From the NCBI GenBank assembly GCA_964499365.1, contig CAZCKU010000001.1:418122-482121 (forward strand): DNA of 64,000 bases, in the 5' to 3' direction. The DNA is from PALSA-1316 sp964499365 (GTDB lineage Bacteria; Nitrospirota; Thermodesulfovibrionia; Thermodesulfovibrionales; UBA6898). Under the pieces are notes generated by a model. It saw only the letters and a program-made list of their open reading frames with translations, did not search any database and had not been told where the DNA came from. This document shows, piece after piece, positions 25,152-34,161 of this stretch. The translations under genes and the position numbers were made by a program. How positions within the stretch are numbered: the first letter of the stretch is position 1; each line of letters starts with the position of its first letter.

Positions 25152-25680
25152 GGGTGAGTTTCAATCCGTTGTAAATATACTGTATTCCAGAGACCGCGGT
25201 CAGCGCGGCAGTGAGGATGACAAGAAAATCAGGCGCCGGGGGGACTGCCGGCACGCTGATACTCAGAAGCACATAGGCCAGAAGGATGAGCTGTGACGCT
25301 ATAGCGGCCTTGCCGAGCATGACCGGTTCGACCTTTGACTTGTTGTAGATGAGTGTCAGGAGCAGCCAGCCGCTGACAACGATCAGGTCCCGGCTGATAA
25401 CGGTGATGGTGAGCCACTTCGGGATCCAGCCGTAGACCGAGAAAAGTATGAACGACGTAACGAGGAGAAACTTGTCTGCCAGAGGGTCGAGAAAGGTACC
25501 CAGTTCGGTCTTCTGGTTCGTGAGCCTCGCCAGGAGCCCGTCCAGAAGGTCCGTGACCGAGGCGAGGATGAAGAGATAGAGCGCAAGCCGGTATTCCCCG
25601 TAAATAATCGCGGTCACAAATACCGGGATGATCACGATCCGCATCACCGTGAGGGTATTCGGAATATTCACCACGCTCAC
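25141..25680 (-). CDS. pgsA: CDP-diacylglycerol-glycerol-3-phosphate 3-phosphatidyltransferase
   Basis: 179 residues from GTG at 25680, chosen because AGGAGGAG lies six bases upstream and the sequence then opens with the usual NIPNTLTVMRIVIIPVF; the longer frame is overlap with the upstream TPR gene. Makes phosphatidylglycerol phosphate in the inner membrane. The CDP-alcohol phosphatidyltransferase motif D-x2-D-G-x2-A-R-x8-G-x3-D-x3-D is visible in DLLDGLLARLT through GTFLDPLADK. About five membrane helices. Confidence 0.95.
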   Translation of the reverse strand: MSVVNIPNTLTVMRIVIIPVFVTAIIYGEYRLALYLFILASVTDLLDGLLARLTNQKTELGTFLDPLADKFLLVTSFILFSVYGWIPKWLTITVISRDLIVVSGWLLLTLIYNKSKVEPVMLGKAAIASQLILLAYVLLSISVPAVPPAPDFLVILTAALTAVSGIQYIYNGLKLTHGG

Positions 25681-25711
25681 CGGTGCTCCTCCTGCATGGT
25701 CTGAGGGGCCA

Positions 25712-26782
25712 TCAGGGAATGTTGAAAGGCGGTTCGGTGAAATCAAGTTCCAGTCCGATTTTTTTATAACAGCCGGTCCTGATCCTGCCGGCCAGGTAGG
25801 ACTGCAGGACCTCGGCATGACAGCGCTCGACGCTGAACCCATATTTCCGGGCCTCGGCAACGGCCTCGGCAGTCAGTTTGAGTGCGGTCTTCTTTTTCCC
25901 GCCCAGCAGGGCTGCTTCGGCCATGCCGAGACGCGTGTAGATCATGCCCCGCGGGTCTTTTGTCTGCCTGAAGAAGCCCTCTGCCTGTTTGAAGTTCGCC
26001 TTTGCCTCGTCAAGATTTCCGAGCATCTTGTGCGTCGTCCCGATACTCCAGACCGTGTAGGCATAACTGACACGGTCCCCGATCCTGTTGTAGATGACAG
26101 ACGCACGGCTGAAACAGGCAAGGGCCTTTTTATAGTCGCCGAGCATCCGGTAGGCGTTACCTGTGCCGCAGTAGGAGTAGGCCATGCCGAACCGGTCTTT
26201 GAGGTTGCTGAAAAGTCTGTTCGCGGTCTGATAATATTTCAGCGACTCCCTGAAGAGACCTGCGATGCGGTGTGTGCCGCCCAGCCCGCAGAGGCAGTAG
26301 CCCGTTGATGCCTTTGATTTCAATTCCCTGAAAAGCTGCAGGGCCTCGCCGTAGGTGCTGATCGCAGCAGGAATATCCCCCTTGATCCTGAGGGTGCCGG
26401 CTATGGCCCAGAGGGCGAACGCTGCAGCAGGAACGTCATCTTGTTTCATATAGAAGCTGAGGGCTTTTTTTGCAACGGTCATTGCGTTTTTCCAGTCGCC
26501 CCTGCCGCGGAAGGTGAGACTGATATTGATCTGGGCGTCTGCAACCGAGACAGGGTCCTTCAGCTGCCGGGCAGTCTCGATCGCATTGAGGTAATGCTTC
26601 AGGGCGAGGTCGAAGTCTCCGGTCATCCTCGAGACGTCTCCGATCGCCATCTGGCAGTCCAGCACTCCCTGCAGGTCATCCCGGGATGTATATCCCTTCA
26701 GCGCTTTCTGGAACAGCTCCCGTGATTTTACATACTGGCTCTTTTTTCTCAGGTCTTCTGCCTTCGAGAATATTTTATGCAT
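25712..26782 (-). CDS. TPR-repeat protein
   Basis: 356 residues built almost wholly of about eight tetratricopeptide repeats, with repeated units such as GDFDLALKHYLNAIE, GDWKNAMTVAKKAL, GDIPAAISTYGEAL, GDYKKALACFSRAS and GNLDEAKANFKQAE. No signal peptide, no membrane helix and no enzymatic domain, so a cytoplasmic scaffold is likely. The repeats are about 40 residues apart, closer to the kinesin-light-chain/Rap-type TPR_12 spacing. Its ATG overlaps the rpe end by eight bases. Partner unknown. Confidence 0.85.
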   Translation of the reverse strand: MHKIFSKAEDLRKKSQYVKSRELFQKALKGYTSRDDLQGVLDCQMAIGDVSRMTGDFDLALKHYLNAIETARQLKDPVSVADAQINISLTFRGRGDWKNAMTVAKKALSFYMKQDDVPAAAFALWAIAGTLRIKGDIPAAISTYGEALQLFRELKSKASTGYCLCGLGGTHRIAGLFRESLKYYQTANRLFSNLKDRFGMAYSYCGTGNAYRMLGDYKKALACFSRASVIYNRIGDRVSYAYTVWSIGTTHKMLGNLDEAKANFKQAEGFFRQTKDPRGMIYTRLGMAEAALLGGKKKTALKLTAEAVAEARKYGFSVERCHAEVLQSYLAGRIRTGCYKKIGLELDFTEPPFNIP

Positions 26783-27434
26783 TTCCGAGAGCCCTCCCTA
26801 TCTTTTCCATTGTCGCCCGGTAGTCGCCTGATTTGAAAAAGGCAGAGCCCATGACGAGTATGGTCGCGCCTGCATCGGCCACCTCACGGGCATTCTCAGG
26901 CTTCACCCCTCCGTCCACCTCTATCTCGGCGGACAGTCCCCTGTCGTCGATCAGCTTCCGGAGCTGCCGTATCTTGACGAGGGCGTGTGGGATAAAATCC
27001 TGGCCGCCGAAGCCGGGATTGACCGACATGATCAGCACCATATCCAGGTCATCGATGATGTCCTCAAGCAGGGCCACCGGGGATGCGGGGTTTAACGAGA
27101 CCCCTGCCCTGACACCCTTCTCCTTTATGCTCTGGACCGACCGGTGGAGATGGGTCGCTGCCTCGATATGGACGGTAAGGATATCCGACCCGGCGCTGAT
27201 GAAGTCAGGGAGGTACCGGTCCGGTTCTGCGATCATCAGATGGACATCGAGCGGCAGTTTTGTAACCTTCCGGAGCGACTCGACCACTGCGGGGCCGATC
27301 GTGATATTCGGTACAAAGCGCCCGTCCATGACGTCGATATGGAGCATATGCGCACCGGCATCTTCCGCAGCCCTGATCTCATCTGCAAGTCTCGAAAAAT
27401 CCGCTGAAAGTATTGATGGAGATATCCTGATCAC
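26775..27434 (-). CDS. rpe: Ribulose-phosphate 3-epimerase
   Basis: 219 residues, full length. Interconverts ribulose 5-phosphate and xylulose 5-phosphate. TIM-barrel motifs in order: ISPSILSADFSRLADEIR, HIDVMDGRFVPNITIGP (metal-binding His and Asp), LDVHLMIAEPDRY, GVSLNPASP, MSVNPGFGGQDF, and EVDGGVKPENA with the second catalytic Asp. The start overlaps the PASTA gene end by four bases. Confidence 0.97.
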   Translation of the reverse strand: MIRISPSILSADFSRLADEIRAAEDAGAHMLHIDVMDGRFVPNITIGPAVVESLRKVTKLPLDVHLMIAEPDRYLPDFISAGSDILTVHIEAATHLHRSVQSIKEKGVRAGVSLNPASPVALLEDIIDDLDMVLIMSVNPGFGGQDFIPHALVKIRQLRKLIDDRGLSAEIEVDGGVKPENAREVADAGATILVMGSAFFKSGDYRATMEKIGRALGNA

Positions 27435-28138
27435 GGGGTGTTCACCTCTTTCATTTCAAAATAGATCGTTTCGCCGCTTCTGACGGACGTCCCTGGCCGT
27501 GGCTTCTGGCCGGAGACGATGGTCCCCTGCCCCCTGGTCTCTACGAGCAGGCCCATTTTCTTCGCCAGTTCCTTCGCCTCCTCAAGAGGCTTGTTCACAA
27601 AGTCCGGGCAGCTGTAGCTTATTTCATGAGGTCCGGCACTGACCAATACGGTGATCGCATCGGCCATATTTTCATCCGGTTCAGGCCTCTGGGCCACGAT
27701 TCTTCCTTTTTCTACTGCATCGGCATGGACCGTGATCACCTTGCCGATCCTCAGTCCCTTCTGTATCAGGACCGACTCGGCGTCGGCAAGTGTCTCGCCG
27801 ACGAGCACCGGTACCGAGAGCACCTTCGGTCCTTTGCTCACAATCACCTTGATGGCCCTGCGCTCCTTCACCTTGTTGCCGGCCGGCACGTCCTGACGCA
27901 CGATCTTCCCGGTTTGGACAACAGAGTCGTAGTCTTCTCCCTCGATCTTCAGATAGAGGCCGGCCCGGGTCAACGTCTCGTTCGCCTCGACGAGGGACAT
28001 GTTCGCAAGAGACGGCACCGCGACGGTACGGCTGAAGCTCAGTATGTTGAACGTAATATACCCGAAGACCAGCCCCAGGAATATGAACGCAACCAGGGCG
28101 AGCGGGATCCGGATGAGGCTGCTCAGTCTCTTCTGCAT
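27431..28138 (-). CDS. Membrane-anchored PASTA-domain protein
   Basis: 235 residues: basic N terminus, one membrane helix (about 12-33, PLALVAFIFLGLVFGYITFN), then three PASTA repeats outside the cytoplasm (VPSLANMSLVEANETLTRAG, VPVLVGETLADAESVLIQKG, and CPDFVNKPLEEAKELAKKMG). PASTA domains bind muropeptides/peptidoglycan in kinases and PBPs. Here there is no kinase or transpeptidase domain; stand-alone PASTA proteins next to rsmB and rpe are a common arrangement (rsmB-PASTA-rpe) in Deltaproteobacteria and relatives. Overlaps rsmB by 16 bases. Confidence 0.9.
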   Translation of the reverse strand: MQKRLSSLIRIPLALVAFIFLGLVFGYITFNILSFSRTVAVPSLANMSLVEANETLTRAGLYLKIEGEDYDSVVQTGKIVRQDVPAGNKVKERRAIKVIVSKGPKVLSVPVLVGETLADAESVLIQKGLRIGKVITVHADAVEKGRIVAQRPEPDENMADAITVLVSAGPHEISYSCPDFVNKPLEEAKELAKKMGLLVETRGQGTIVSGQKPRPGTSVRSGETIYFEMKEVNTP

Positions 28139-29460
28139 AATGCTGCCCCGAAAAAACCGTCCATGTTATGTCTGTGCGGAAATGTCCTCACTATACCCCC
28201 TGCGAGAAACTCCTTCAGGAGCGGCGCGCCAGCATCTATAATACGGAATTCATGGTCAGTCTTCAAGAACTCGCCGATGACCTGCTCTCCTTCTTCGGGT
28301 TCCGTGGAGCAGACGGCATACACCAGCGTGCCCCCTTTTTTCAGGAGACGTGACACGGTCTGCAGGAGGTGGAGCTGTTTTTCCCTGAACACCAGGAGGT
28401 CGGAGGCCCGGTGCCGGTACTTGACGTCGGGGTTTCTGCGGATCACCCCGGTGGCCGAACAGGGGGCGTCGAGGAATATCCGGTCAAAGGTTTCGTGCTC
28501 AGCGTTGACCAGCCCGGTTACGTCTGCATTGATCACCCTGACGCTCCTGAGGCCGAGCCTGCTGACATTATCACGCAGATGCGACATGCGTCTGGCGTCC
28601 TTTTCAACGGCAACGATCTCTCCGTCATCCCGCATCATTTCAGCGATATGGGTTGTCTTCCCTCCCGGGGCAGCGCAGGCGTCGAGTACGCGTTCACCCG
28701 CCTGCGGGTTGAGCAGCCAGGTGACCAGCTGTGAGGCTTCATCCTGCACCGTAAACAGACCGCGGGCAATGGACAGGTCGTCGTAGGAGACCCGTTCGTC
28801 CAGCGTAATGCCCTCCGGAGAATAGCGGGTGGGTGATGAGGGAATCCCCTCGCTGCGGAGCCTGTCGATCAGCGCACTGCGCGTCGTGCGGAGCGTGTTG
28901 GTCCTGATGGTGAACGGCGGCCTCATATTGTTTGCAGCAGCAAGGAGCCTGGTTTCATCCTCGCCAAAGCGTTTTATCCAGTGCCTGACCAGCCAGCGGG
29001 GATGGGAGGTGTTCAGGGCTATTTCAGTTGCAGGGGAGTCCGGCCCGGGAGGCTTCAGCGGGAGCGCGAACCTGTCTTTCTGCCGGGCGATGCTCCGGAG
29101 GACGGCATTGACCAGCGGCGGCTTCGCGCTCCGGTTCCTCTGCCCAAACGTCTTTTCGATCTCGACCGCTTCATGCACGACCGCCCGTTCGGGCACCCTC
29201 ATGAAATAGACCTGGTAGAGAGCGGCCCTCAGGTTATTGACGGTCCAGGCATCCAGGCTGGCCGGTTTACTCAGAAAGTGACCGAGTATCCAGTCAAGCG
29301 TGTCGCGGTAGCGCAGAACCCCGTAGACGACCTCCATCAGGAAGGCGCGGTCGCGCCGGTCGAGCGATGCAGCGATCGCTTCTATGGCAGGCTTCGGCCG
29401 TACATCCCCGCTGAAAATGCTGACGAGGGTCTCTGTTGCGTGAAGGCGAGCACCCGGCAT
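28123..29460 (-). CDS. rsmB: 16S rRNA (cytosine-967-C5)-methyltransferase RsmB
   Basis: 445 residues. N-terminal NusB-like RNA-binding helical domain (about 1-140), then a Rossmann methyltransferase. SAM site VLDACAAPGGKTTHIAEMM; active cysteines in LDAPCSATGVIRRNPDVK (general base partner) and LVYAVCSTEPEEGEQV. The ATG is close to the stop of the upstream zinc-ribbon gene. Uses SAM to methylate 16S rRNA helix 31. Confidence 0.96.
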   Translation of the reverse strand: MPGARLHATETLVSIFSGDVRPKPAIEAIAASLDRRDRAFLMEVVYGVLRYRDTLDWILGHFLSKPASLDAWTVNNLRAALYQVYFMRVPERAVVHEAVEIEKTFGQRNRSAKPPLVNAVLRSIARQKDRFALPLKPPGPDSPATEIALNTSHPRWLVRHWIKRFGEDETRLLAAANNMRPPFTIRTNTLRTTRSALIDRLRSEGIPSSPTRYSPEGITLDERVSYDDLSIARGLFTVQDEASQLVTWLLNPQAGERVLDACAAPGGKTTHIAEMMRDDGEIVAVEKDARRMSHLRDNVSRLGLRSVRVINADVTGLVNAEHETFDRIFLDAPCSATGVIRRNPDVKYRHRASDLLVFREKQLHLLQTVSRLLKKGGTLVYAVCSTEPEEGEQVIGEFLKTDHEFRIIDAGAPLLKEFLAGGIVRTFPHRHNMDGFFGAALCRRD

Positions 29461-29466
29461 GAGCGG

Positions 29467-30597
29467 TTAGCGATCATCCTTTTTGACAGCGGAAATCTTC
29501 AGGGTGCCGCCTTCAAGGACGAAGGTCGATGCCAGACGGGAGGTTACCTTTGTGCTGCTGCCGCCCCTGACCGGCTTCAGTTCTATGTCCCAGACGATCA
29601 CCGCATCGGCGGCGGCTCCGCTGGTCCGGAGGTCTTCGATCCGGTATTTGAGAGAGACGTAATCAAACTGCTTCCACTGTGCCAGGATGCCTTCCTTCTT
29701 TTCCTTCAGTTCGGGGTAGCCGGAGGAGTATCGGGATTCCCAGAGTTTCAGATCCCTGGTCATGTTGGCAGTCCTGATATCGTCAAGAAGCCGCAGGATA
29801 TCCTCTTCGCGGACAGCAGTGGCCGCAGCCGGGGCCTGCCTGCTGCCCGAAGGAGGTCGTTCTGCAAGGTACGGCTGGCTGCGGGCTGCGATGAACCACG
29901 ACAGGAGGAGCGTGCAGACGATCCCGGCCGCCCCGAGCGCCAGCATCCGCACCATCCGCTTGGTCCTGAAAAATGACCGCGGCAGTTTCCCCCTGATGAT
30001 ATCGAGGAGTACGGTCTTTATCTTCAATTCCGATGTTATCATCCGGTAGTAGCGGCCGGCCTGCGAATAGCGGGCAGAAAACGAAGGACGCGGAAGCGCC
30101 CTGACGGTCTCCTGGAGTTTTTCTATATCCGAGGCTATATTTTTTTCGAGGTTTTCGAGGATCATTTCGATTCTGGCCGTCTTTGTCAGAAGCTCTTCGA
30201 TCTCTTTTTCCGTCCTGCCGGTCTGGCTGATATACCCGGCATTGACGGTGTCCCCCTGCTTCCTGTGCAGTTCAGCGAGGTGCTGCTCTTTTCGGGCAAG
30301 TCTTCTCCTGAGCTGGTCCAGTTCAAGGAGCAGGGTAAAGAGGAACCGGTTCTCGATGTCAGCCTTGAGACTGTCGATTTTTATATCCTCTATCCGGTCG
30401 CTGCTGACAGGGGGTGTCTTGTCCATCTCCGGCTGCCCTGCCGGGGCATTCTGATTACCGGAGGGCAATTCCGCCTGCTGTCCGCTGGTTTCGACCGGCT
30501 CAAGCATGGCGGAACATTCCTCGCAATGGGTTGCGTCAAACGGGAAGTCCTTCCCGCATTTGGGACACTGCATTTTGAAATGAGCGGTTTCGTCCAT
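29467..30597 (-). CDS. Zinc-ribbon membrane protein with coiled coil and NTF2-like C terminus
   Basis: 376 residues. An N-terminal zinc ribbon (MQCPKCGKDFPF, HCEECSAML) is followed by a low-complexity linker and a coiled coil (about 75-165; LRRRLARKEQHLAELHRKQG). A single membrane helix (about 214-234, MLALGAAGIVCTLLLSWFIA) separates the cytoplasmic part from an exported segment of 140 residues. That ends in an NTF2/SnoaL-like fold (LWESRYSSGYPELKEKKEGI, WKQFDYVSLKYRIEDL, ADAVIVWDIELKPV). Function unknown. It lies directly after a lipoprotein gene with which it may act at the envelope. Confidence 0.75.
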   Translation of the reverse strand: MDETAHFKMQCPKCGKDFPFDATHCEECSAMLEPVETSGQQAELPSGNQNAPAGQPEMDKTPPVSSDRIEDIKIDSLKADIENRFLFTLLLELDQLRRRLARKEQHLAELHRKQGDTVNAGYISQTGRTEKEIEELLTKTARIEMILENLEKNIASDIEKLQETVRALPRPSFSARYSQAGRYYRMITSELKIKTVLLDIIRGKLPRSFFRTKRMVRMLALGAAGIVCTLLLSWFIAARSQPYLAERPPSGSRQAPAAATAVREEDILRLLDDIRTANMTRDLKLWESRYSSGYPELKEKKEGILAQWKQFDYVSLKYRIEDLRTSGAAADAVIVWDIELKPVRGGSSTKVTSRLASTFVLEGGTLKISAVKKDDR

Positions 30598-30612
30598 TGT
30601 TCGAACCGGCGG

Positions 30613-31344
30613 CTACATCGGACTGATCGGGTCAGGTGTCCGGGAGGGTCTTGATTTCCGGGGCTTCCTGTCGGGTTTCGGAGGGTCTGCCTTCGGCGGC
30701 TCTGACGGCTGCGGTTCTGCCACCGCGGGTTTTGGTTCTGCCTCCTGCTTCAGTGCCGGCGGCACGGGTGCCGCCTTTTTCTTCTTCCCCGCGTGCTCAA
30801 GAATCGGGGCGAGCATTTCCGCAAGAACGGCCTTTTTTGCCTCATGCCCGATCTGGCCGTCTTTCGGCGACAGATCAACAGCCTGCCAGAACAATACCCT
30901 GCCGTCGGTGAGAGAGAGCAGCTGAATGACCAGCTCTGCGGCATCGTCCTTCGGAAGTATCATGCCGTTTATGACGGCATCCGCAGGCAGCCCCCTGCCT
31001 GCCCTGGCGAGCGCACTGCCGCGGTCCTGGGATTTTACGGTGCCGATATCCGGGTTCTGTTTTTTTATGGTCGCATCGACCTGGCCGGGCGGCAGTACCT
31101 TAATCCGCTTTGACGGGAATAGCACTTCGTAGGAGACCTCTTTCCAGTTCTGAACGTCGCCGTAAAAGGCCGGGATTGCGATGACATGGACTTCTTCAAG
31201 CAGCTCTCTCCCTGCAACCGGGACGCTGTTTTTTATGGTACCTGCCTTCATGCCCGGTGTGACGCACGAGAAAACGGCGGAAATGAACACAATAAAGAGG
31301 AGGATGCGCGGCAGCCGGCGTATGTATTGTCTTGGCCTGTCCAT
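30613..31344 (-). CDS. Predicted lipoprotein with Pro/Lys-rich tail
   Basis: 243 residues. A basic N terminus, hydrophobic stretch and lipobox AVFSC at about residue 27 predict a lipoprotein. The middle region (HVIAIPAFYGDVQNWKEVSY, DAVINGMILPKDDAAELVIQ, TDGRVLFWQAVDL) has the alternating strand pattern of GNA1162/TolB-N-like outer-membrane-associated lipoproteins that assemble around secretion or flagellar structures; this comparison is by eye. The last 60 residues are rich in Pro, Lys and Arg and may be disordered or bind peptidoglycan. First gene of the eight-gene minus-strand run. Confidence 0.72.
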   Translation of the reverse strand: MDRPRQYIRRLPRILLFIVFISAVFSCVTPGMKAGTIKNSVPVAGRELLEEVHVIAIPAFYGDVQNWKEVSYEVLFPSKRIKVLPPGQVDATIKKQNPDIGTVKSQDRGSALARAGRGLPADAVINGMILPKDDAAELVIQLLSLTDGRVLFWQAVDLSPKDGQIGHEAKKAVLAEMLAPILEHAGKKKKAAPVPPALKQEAEPKPAVAEPQPSEPPKADPPKPDRKPRKSRPSRTPDPISPM

Positions 31345-31538
31345 GATTTCTCACTCAATAATGCCATTGTTTCCCATAAATTGCAACTGCGGGGACCCTG
31401 CCGGAAGCCTCCGGCAAAATGCCCTTTCGTGCTTAATCCCGCGCGGTGCGTGCCCCGATATTAAAGTAAAGGGCAGTTCCTGACGACTAGTATCCTAAGT
31501 TGTCACACATAATCCCACAATAAATAGAGGTAAGAGGC

Positions 31539-33494
31539 ATGCTGAACACGAAGAACATATCCATACGGTGGAAAACCGCTGTTCCGATTATCATCGCCGT
31601 ATCCCTGGGCGTACTGCTGACCATTGTGGTCACGGGCTACAAGACAAGAAACATCGTCCTTGAGGAGATCCGGCACTCGTCGCTCGAGAGAATGCGGGAC
31701 ACGGTTCTGAACGCATTGACGACCATGATGCTGGCAGGGGATTATGCGAAGGCGAAGGGCGAATTCCTTGAGCAGATGCAGAAGACATCTGATGTGCGGG
31801 TCTTCAGGGCTGAAAATGTGGACAAGGATTTCGGAAAGCTCCGGCACGAGGACCACGCGCATCCTGCCGATGCTATCGAAAAAGAGGTGATCGAAAAGGG
31901 TGTAGAAAAGGTCTTGTTCGAGGGGGATTTTATCCGCGGGGTATTCCCGTATATCGCGAAGAAGGATTTCATGGGCAAAGACTGCCTTTCGTGTCATAAG
32001 GTCAGGGAGGGGGAGGTCCTCGGCGCCATCAGCATCAAGGTTTCCATGAAGGAATCGTTCGGGAGAATACGGGGCCTGCAGTACCTCTATTTTCTGCTGG
32101 GCATGGTCGGCATTGCCGTCGTTGTCCTGGTGGTCCTGAGCGTTGTCCGGGTGACCCATATGCCCCTGATTAACCTTGTTGAGGACCTCAAGGATGTGAC
32201 GAACAAACATACGGAGCTGGTCCTGTCGTATGCCGGCAGGGACGAGGTTGCGAGGGTTGCGCAGAATGTCTCGCGGACCATCCAGTATTTCAACGACATG
32301 ATCAACCGGATCATGATCAATACCAGCAAAATATTGCCGGTCGTCGATATCCTGAAGACCATGGTAGACAAGACCGCCTCCGGTGCAAAAAAACAGTCGG
32401 ATCAGGCAGCGGAAATAGCCACGGCCTCTGAAGAAATGAGCAACACGATCACCGATATAGCAAAGAATGCCTCTTCCGTCTCCGAGACCTCGGCGAAGGC
32501 GTGGGAGGCGGCCTCCCAGGGGCGGACCATGGCATCCGGCGCCGTGGATACGGTCAACCGCGTCCATACATCAACGATCGAGCTGACCGATGTTGTCGGT
32601 CGGCTCAACAGCCGTGTGGGGGAAATCGGCGATATCGTCACGGTCATCAAGGACATCGCCGACCAGACAAACCTGCTTGCCCTGAATGCCGCGATCGAGG
32701 CGGCGCGCGCGGGGGAGCAGGGACGCGGTTTTGCCGTTGTTGCCGACGAGGTGCGAAAACTCGCTGAAAGGACGATAAAGGCAACCTCCGAGATATCGCT
32801 GAAGATCGGTGCGGTGCAGGCGGAATCAGAGCAGACCATGAAGTCCATGGGTGATGCCGCCGGGCAGGTTACCCAGGCCACGAAAGATATCAGCAATGTC
32901 GGTGGTTCGCTCGAGAGCATCGTTGCCGCTGTCCAGAAGGTCCAGGAACAGATAACACAGATAGCCACCTCGGTCGATCAGCAGTCGGCAACGTCCGAGG
33001 AAGTGTCCAGAAACATCAGTGCCACCTCGGAGATAGCCCGGGAGATCGAGGGCCTGTCCACGACGGTCCAGGGAGAAGTAGCAAAACTCGCATCGTTTGC
33101 CGATGAGATGAGATCGACGACGTCGGGTATCAAGACAAAGGGCGGTGCTATCGTGATGCTCGAACTTGCGAAGAACGACCATCATGGCTTTGTCGGCAAG
33201 ATCGCATCCTGTCTCAAGGGAGAGATCAGCCTTGATCCCGCGCAGCTGCCAGATCACCACAGCTGCCGGTTCGGGAAGTGGTACTACAAGGAAGGACTGG
33301 ATATCTGCGGCAACGCCCCGGGATTCAAACAGGTGGAGCCGCCTCATGAGAAGATTCATCAGCTGGCGAAGGACGCGGTCGCTGCGCACAATGCGGGCAG
33401 AACGGAGAAGGCCTCAGAGCTTCTGGCCCAGATGCGCCCCCTCTCGCAGCAGATAGTCACTTTGCTGGATGAGACGAAGAAAGACTGCTCCTGA
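31539..33494 (+). CDS. Methyl-accepting chemotaxis protein with CxxCH sensor motif and CZB domain
   Basis: 651 residues. First membrane helix about 13-33, periplasmic domain to about 180, second helix YFLLGMVGIAVVVLVVLSVV. The periplasmic part holds C149-L-S-C152-H153 (GKDCLSCHKVREG), a covalent haem c site, before a short strand; this is the STAC/Cache-like haem sensor type. HAMP, then a long signalling domain with the hairpin tip NLLALNAAIEAARAGEQGRG. The last 107 residues are a CZB zinc-binding domain: HHGFVGK (His), HHSCRFGKWYY (His-Cys) and PPHEKIHQLA (His). So both haem and zinc (or hypochlorite/oxidant) sensing are possible on one receptor. RBS AGAGGTAAGAGGC precedes ATG. Confidence 0.93.
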   Translation: MLNTKNISIRWKTAVPIIIAVSLGVLLTIVVTGYKTRNIVLEEIRHSSLERMRDTVLNALTTMMLAGDYAKAKGEFLEQMQKTSDVRVFRAENVDKDFGKLRHEDHAHPADAIEKEVIEKGVEKVLFEGDFIRGVFPYIAKKDFMGKDCLSCHKVREGEVLGAISIKVSMKESFGRIRGLQYLYFLLGMVGIAVVVLVVLSVVRVTHMPLINLVEDLKDVTNKHTELVLSYAGRDEVARVAQNVSRTIQYFNDMINRIMINTSKILPVVDILKTMVDKTASGAKKQSDQAAEIATASEEMSNTITDIAKNASSVSETSAKAWEAASQGRTMASGAVDTVNRVHTSTIELTDVVGRLNSRVGEIGDIVTVIKDIADQTNLLALNAAIEAARAGEQGRGFAVVADEVRKLAERTIKATSEISLKIGAVQAESEQTMKSMGDAAGQVTQATKDISNVGGSLESIVAAVQKVQEQITQIATSVDQQSATSEEVSRNISATSEIAREIEGLSTTVQGEVAKLASFADEMRSTTSGIKTKGGAIVMLELAKNDHHGFVGKIASCLKGEISLDPAQLPDHHSCRFGKWYYKEGLDICGNAPGFKQVEPPHEKIHQLAKDAVAAHNAGRTEKASELLAQMRPLSQQIVTLLDETKKDCS

Positions 33495-33634
33495 CAGAGC
33501 GCCGGTGATTCTTTCGTCCGGGCAGCAGCGACCGCCGTGTCTGCGGAGGGGCATCGGAGAGATAGTGCAGGCGTGCGGCACCGTTTATTCGATAAGCGGG
33601 GCGGAGTTTCATTAATTTTGCAAAGCAAATGCTT

Positions 33635-33640
33635 TATAAT
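33635..33640 (+). promoter_or_regulatory. -10 box (TATAAT) five bases upstream of the def start codon
   Basis: A perfect TATAAT ends five bases before the def ATG. A transcript started the normal 6-7 bases downstream would begin at or next to the A of the ATG. No Shine-Dalgarno is present. The -35 region (TTAATT, 17-base spacing) is weak, so strength is uncertain. Confidence 0.5.
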
Positions 33641-33645
33641 AAATT

Positions 33646-34155
33646 ATGGCAATACTGGACATTAAGAAATATCCCGCGCGCGTCCTCAAGCAGAAGGCAA
33701 CGCCGGTCGAAAAGATCGATGATGAGCTCCAGCAGCTGATCGACGACATGATCGAGACGATGTACGCGGCTCCGGGAATCGGGCTCGCCGCCCCGCAGGT
33801 TGGTGTTTCGAAGCGGCTTGCGGTGATCGATATCAGTATGCGCGAAGAGACGGTCCCGCTGCTGGTCCTGATAAACCCTGTAATACTGAAACGGGAGGGC
33901 GAGATCGAATTCGAGGAGGGGTGCCTGAGCGTCCCAGATTATACGGCAAAGGTGAAGCGGGCTGAAAGCCTTGTGCTCACCGCCCTGGACCGCGCGGGGC
34001 AGCAGGTCGAGATTGAGACCGGGGGGCTCCTCTCCATAGCGGTTCAGCATGAAATAGACCACCTCGACGGCATACTCTTCGTCGACCGGCTCAGCCCGAT
34101 CAGACGTGAATTTTTCAAGAAGAAGTACAAGAAAAAACAGAAAACAGACGCCTGA
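33646..34155 (+). CDS. def: Peptide deformylase
   Basis: 169 residues. Removes the formyl group from nascent proteins; iron/zinc enzyme. All three family motifs are present: GIGLAAPQVG, EEGCLSVPD (metal Cys) and QHEIDHLDGILF (two metal His and catalytic Glu). The N terminus ILDIKKYPARVLKQKA matches the family, so the ATG is right although no ribosome site lies before it; the mRNA may be leaderless. Six bases separate it from fmt, as in the widespread def-fmt operon. Confidence 0.97.
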   Translation: MAILDIKKYPARVLKQKATPVEKIDDELQQLIDDMIETMYAAPGIGLAAPQVGVSKRLAVIDISMREETVPLLVLINPVILKREGEIEFEEGCLSVPDYTAKVKRAESLVLTALDRAGQQVEIETGGLLSIAVQHEIDHLDGILFVDRLSPIRREFFKKKYKKKQKTDA

Positions 34156-34161
34156 GCCTTC

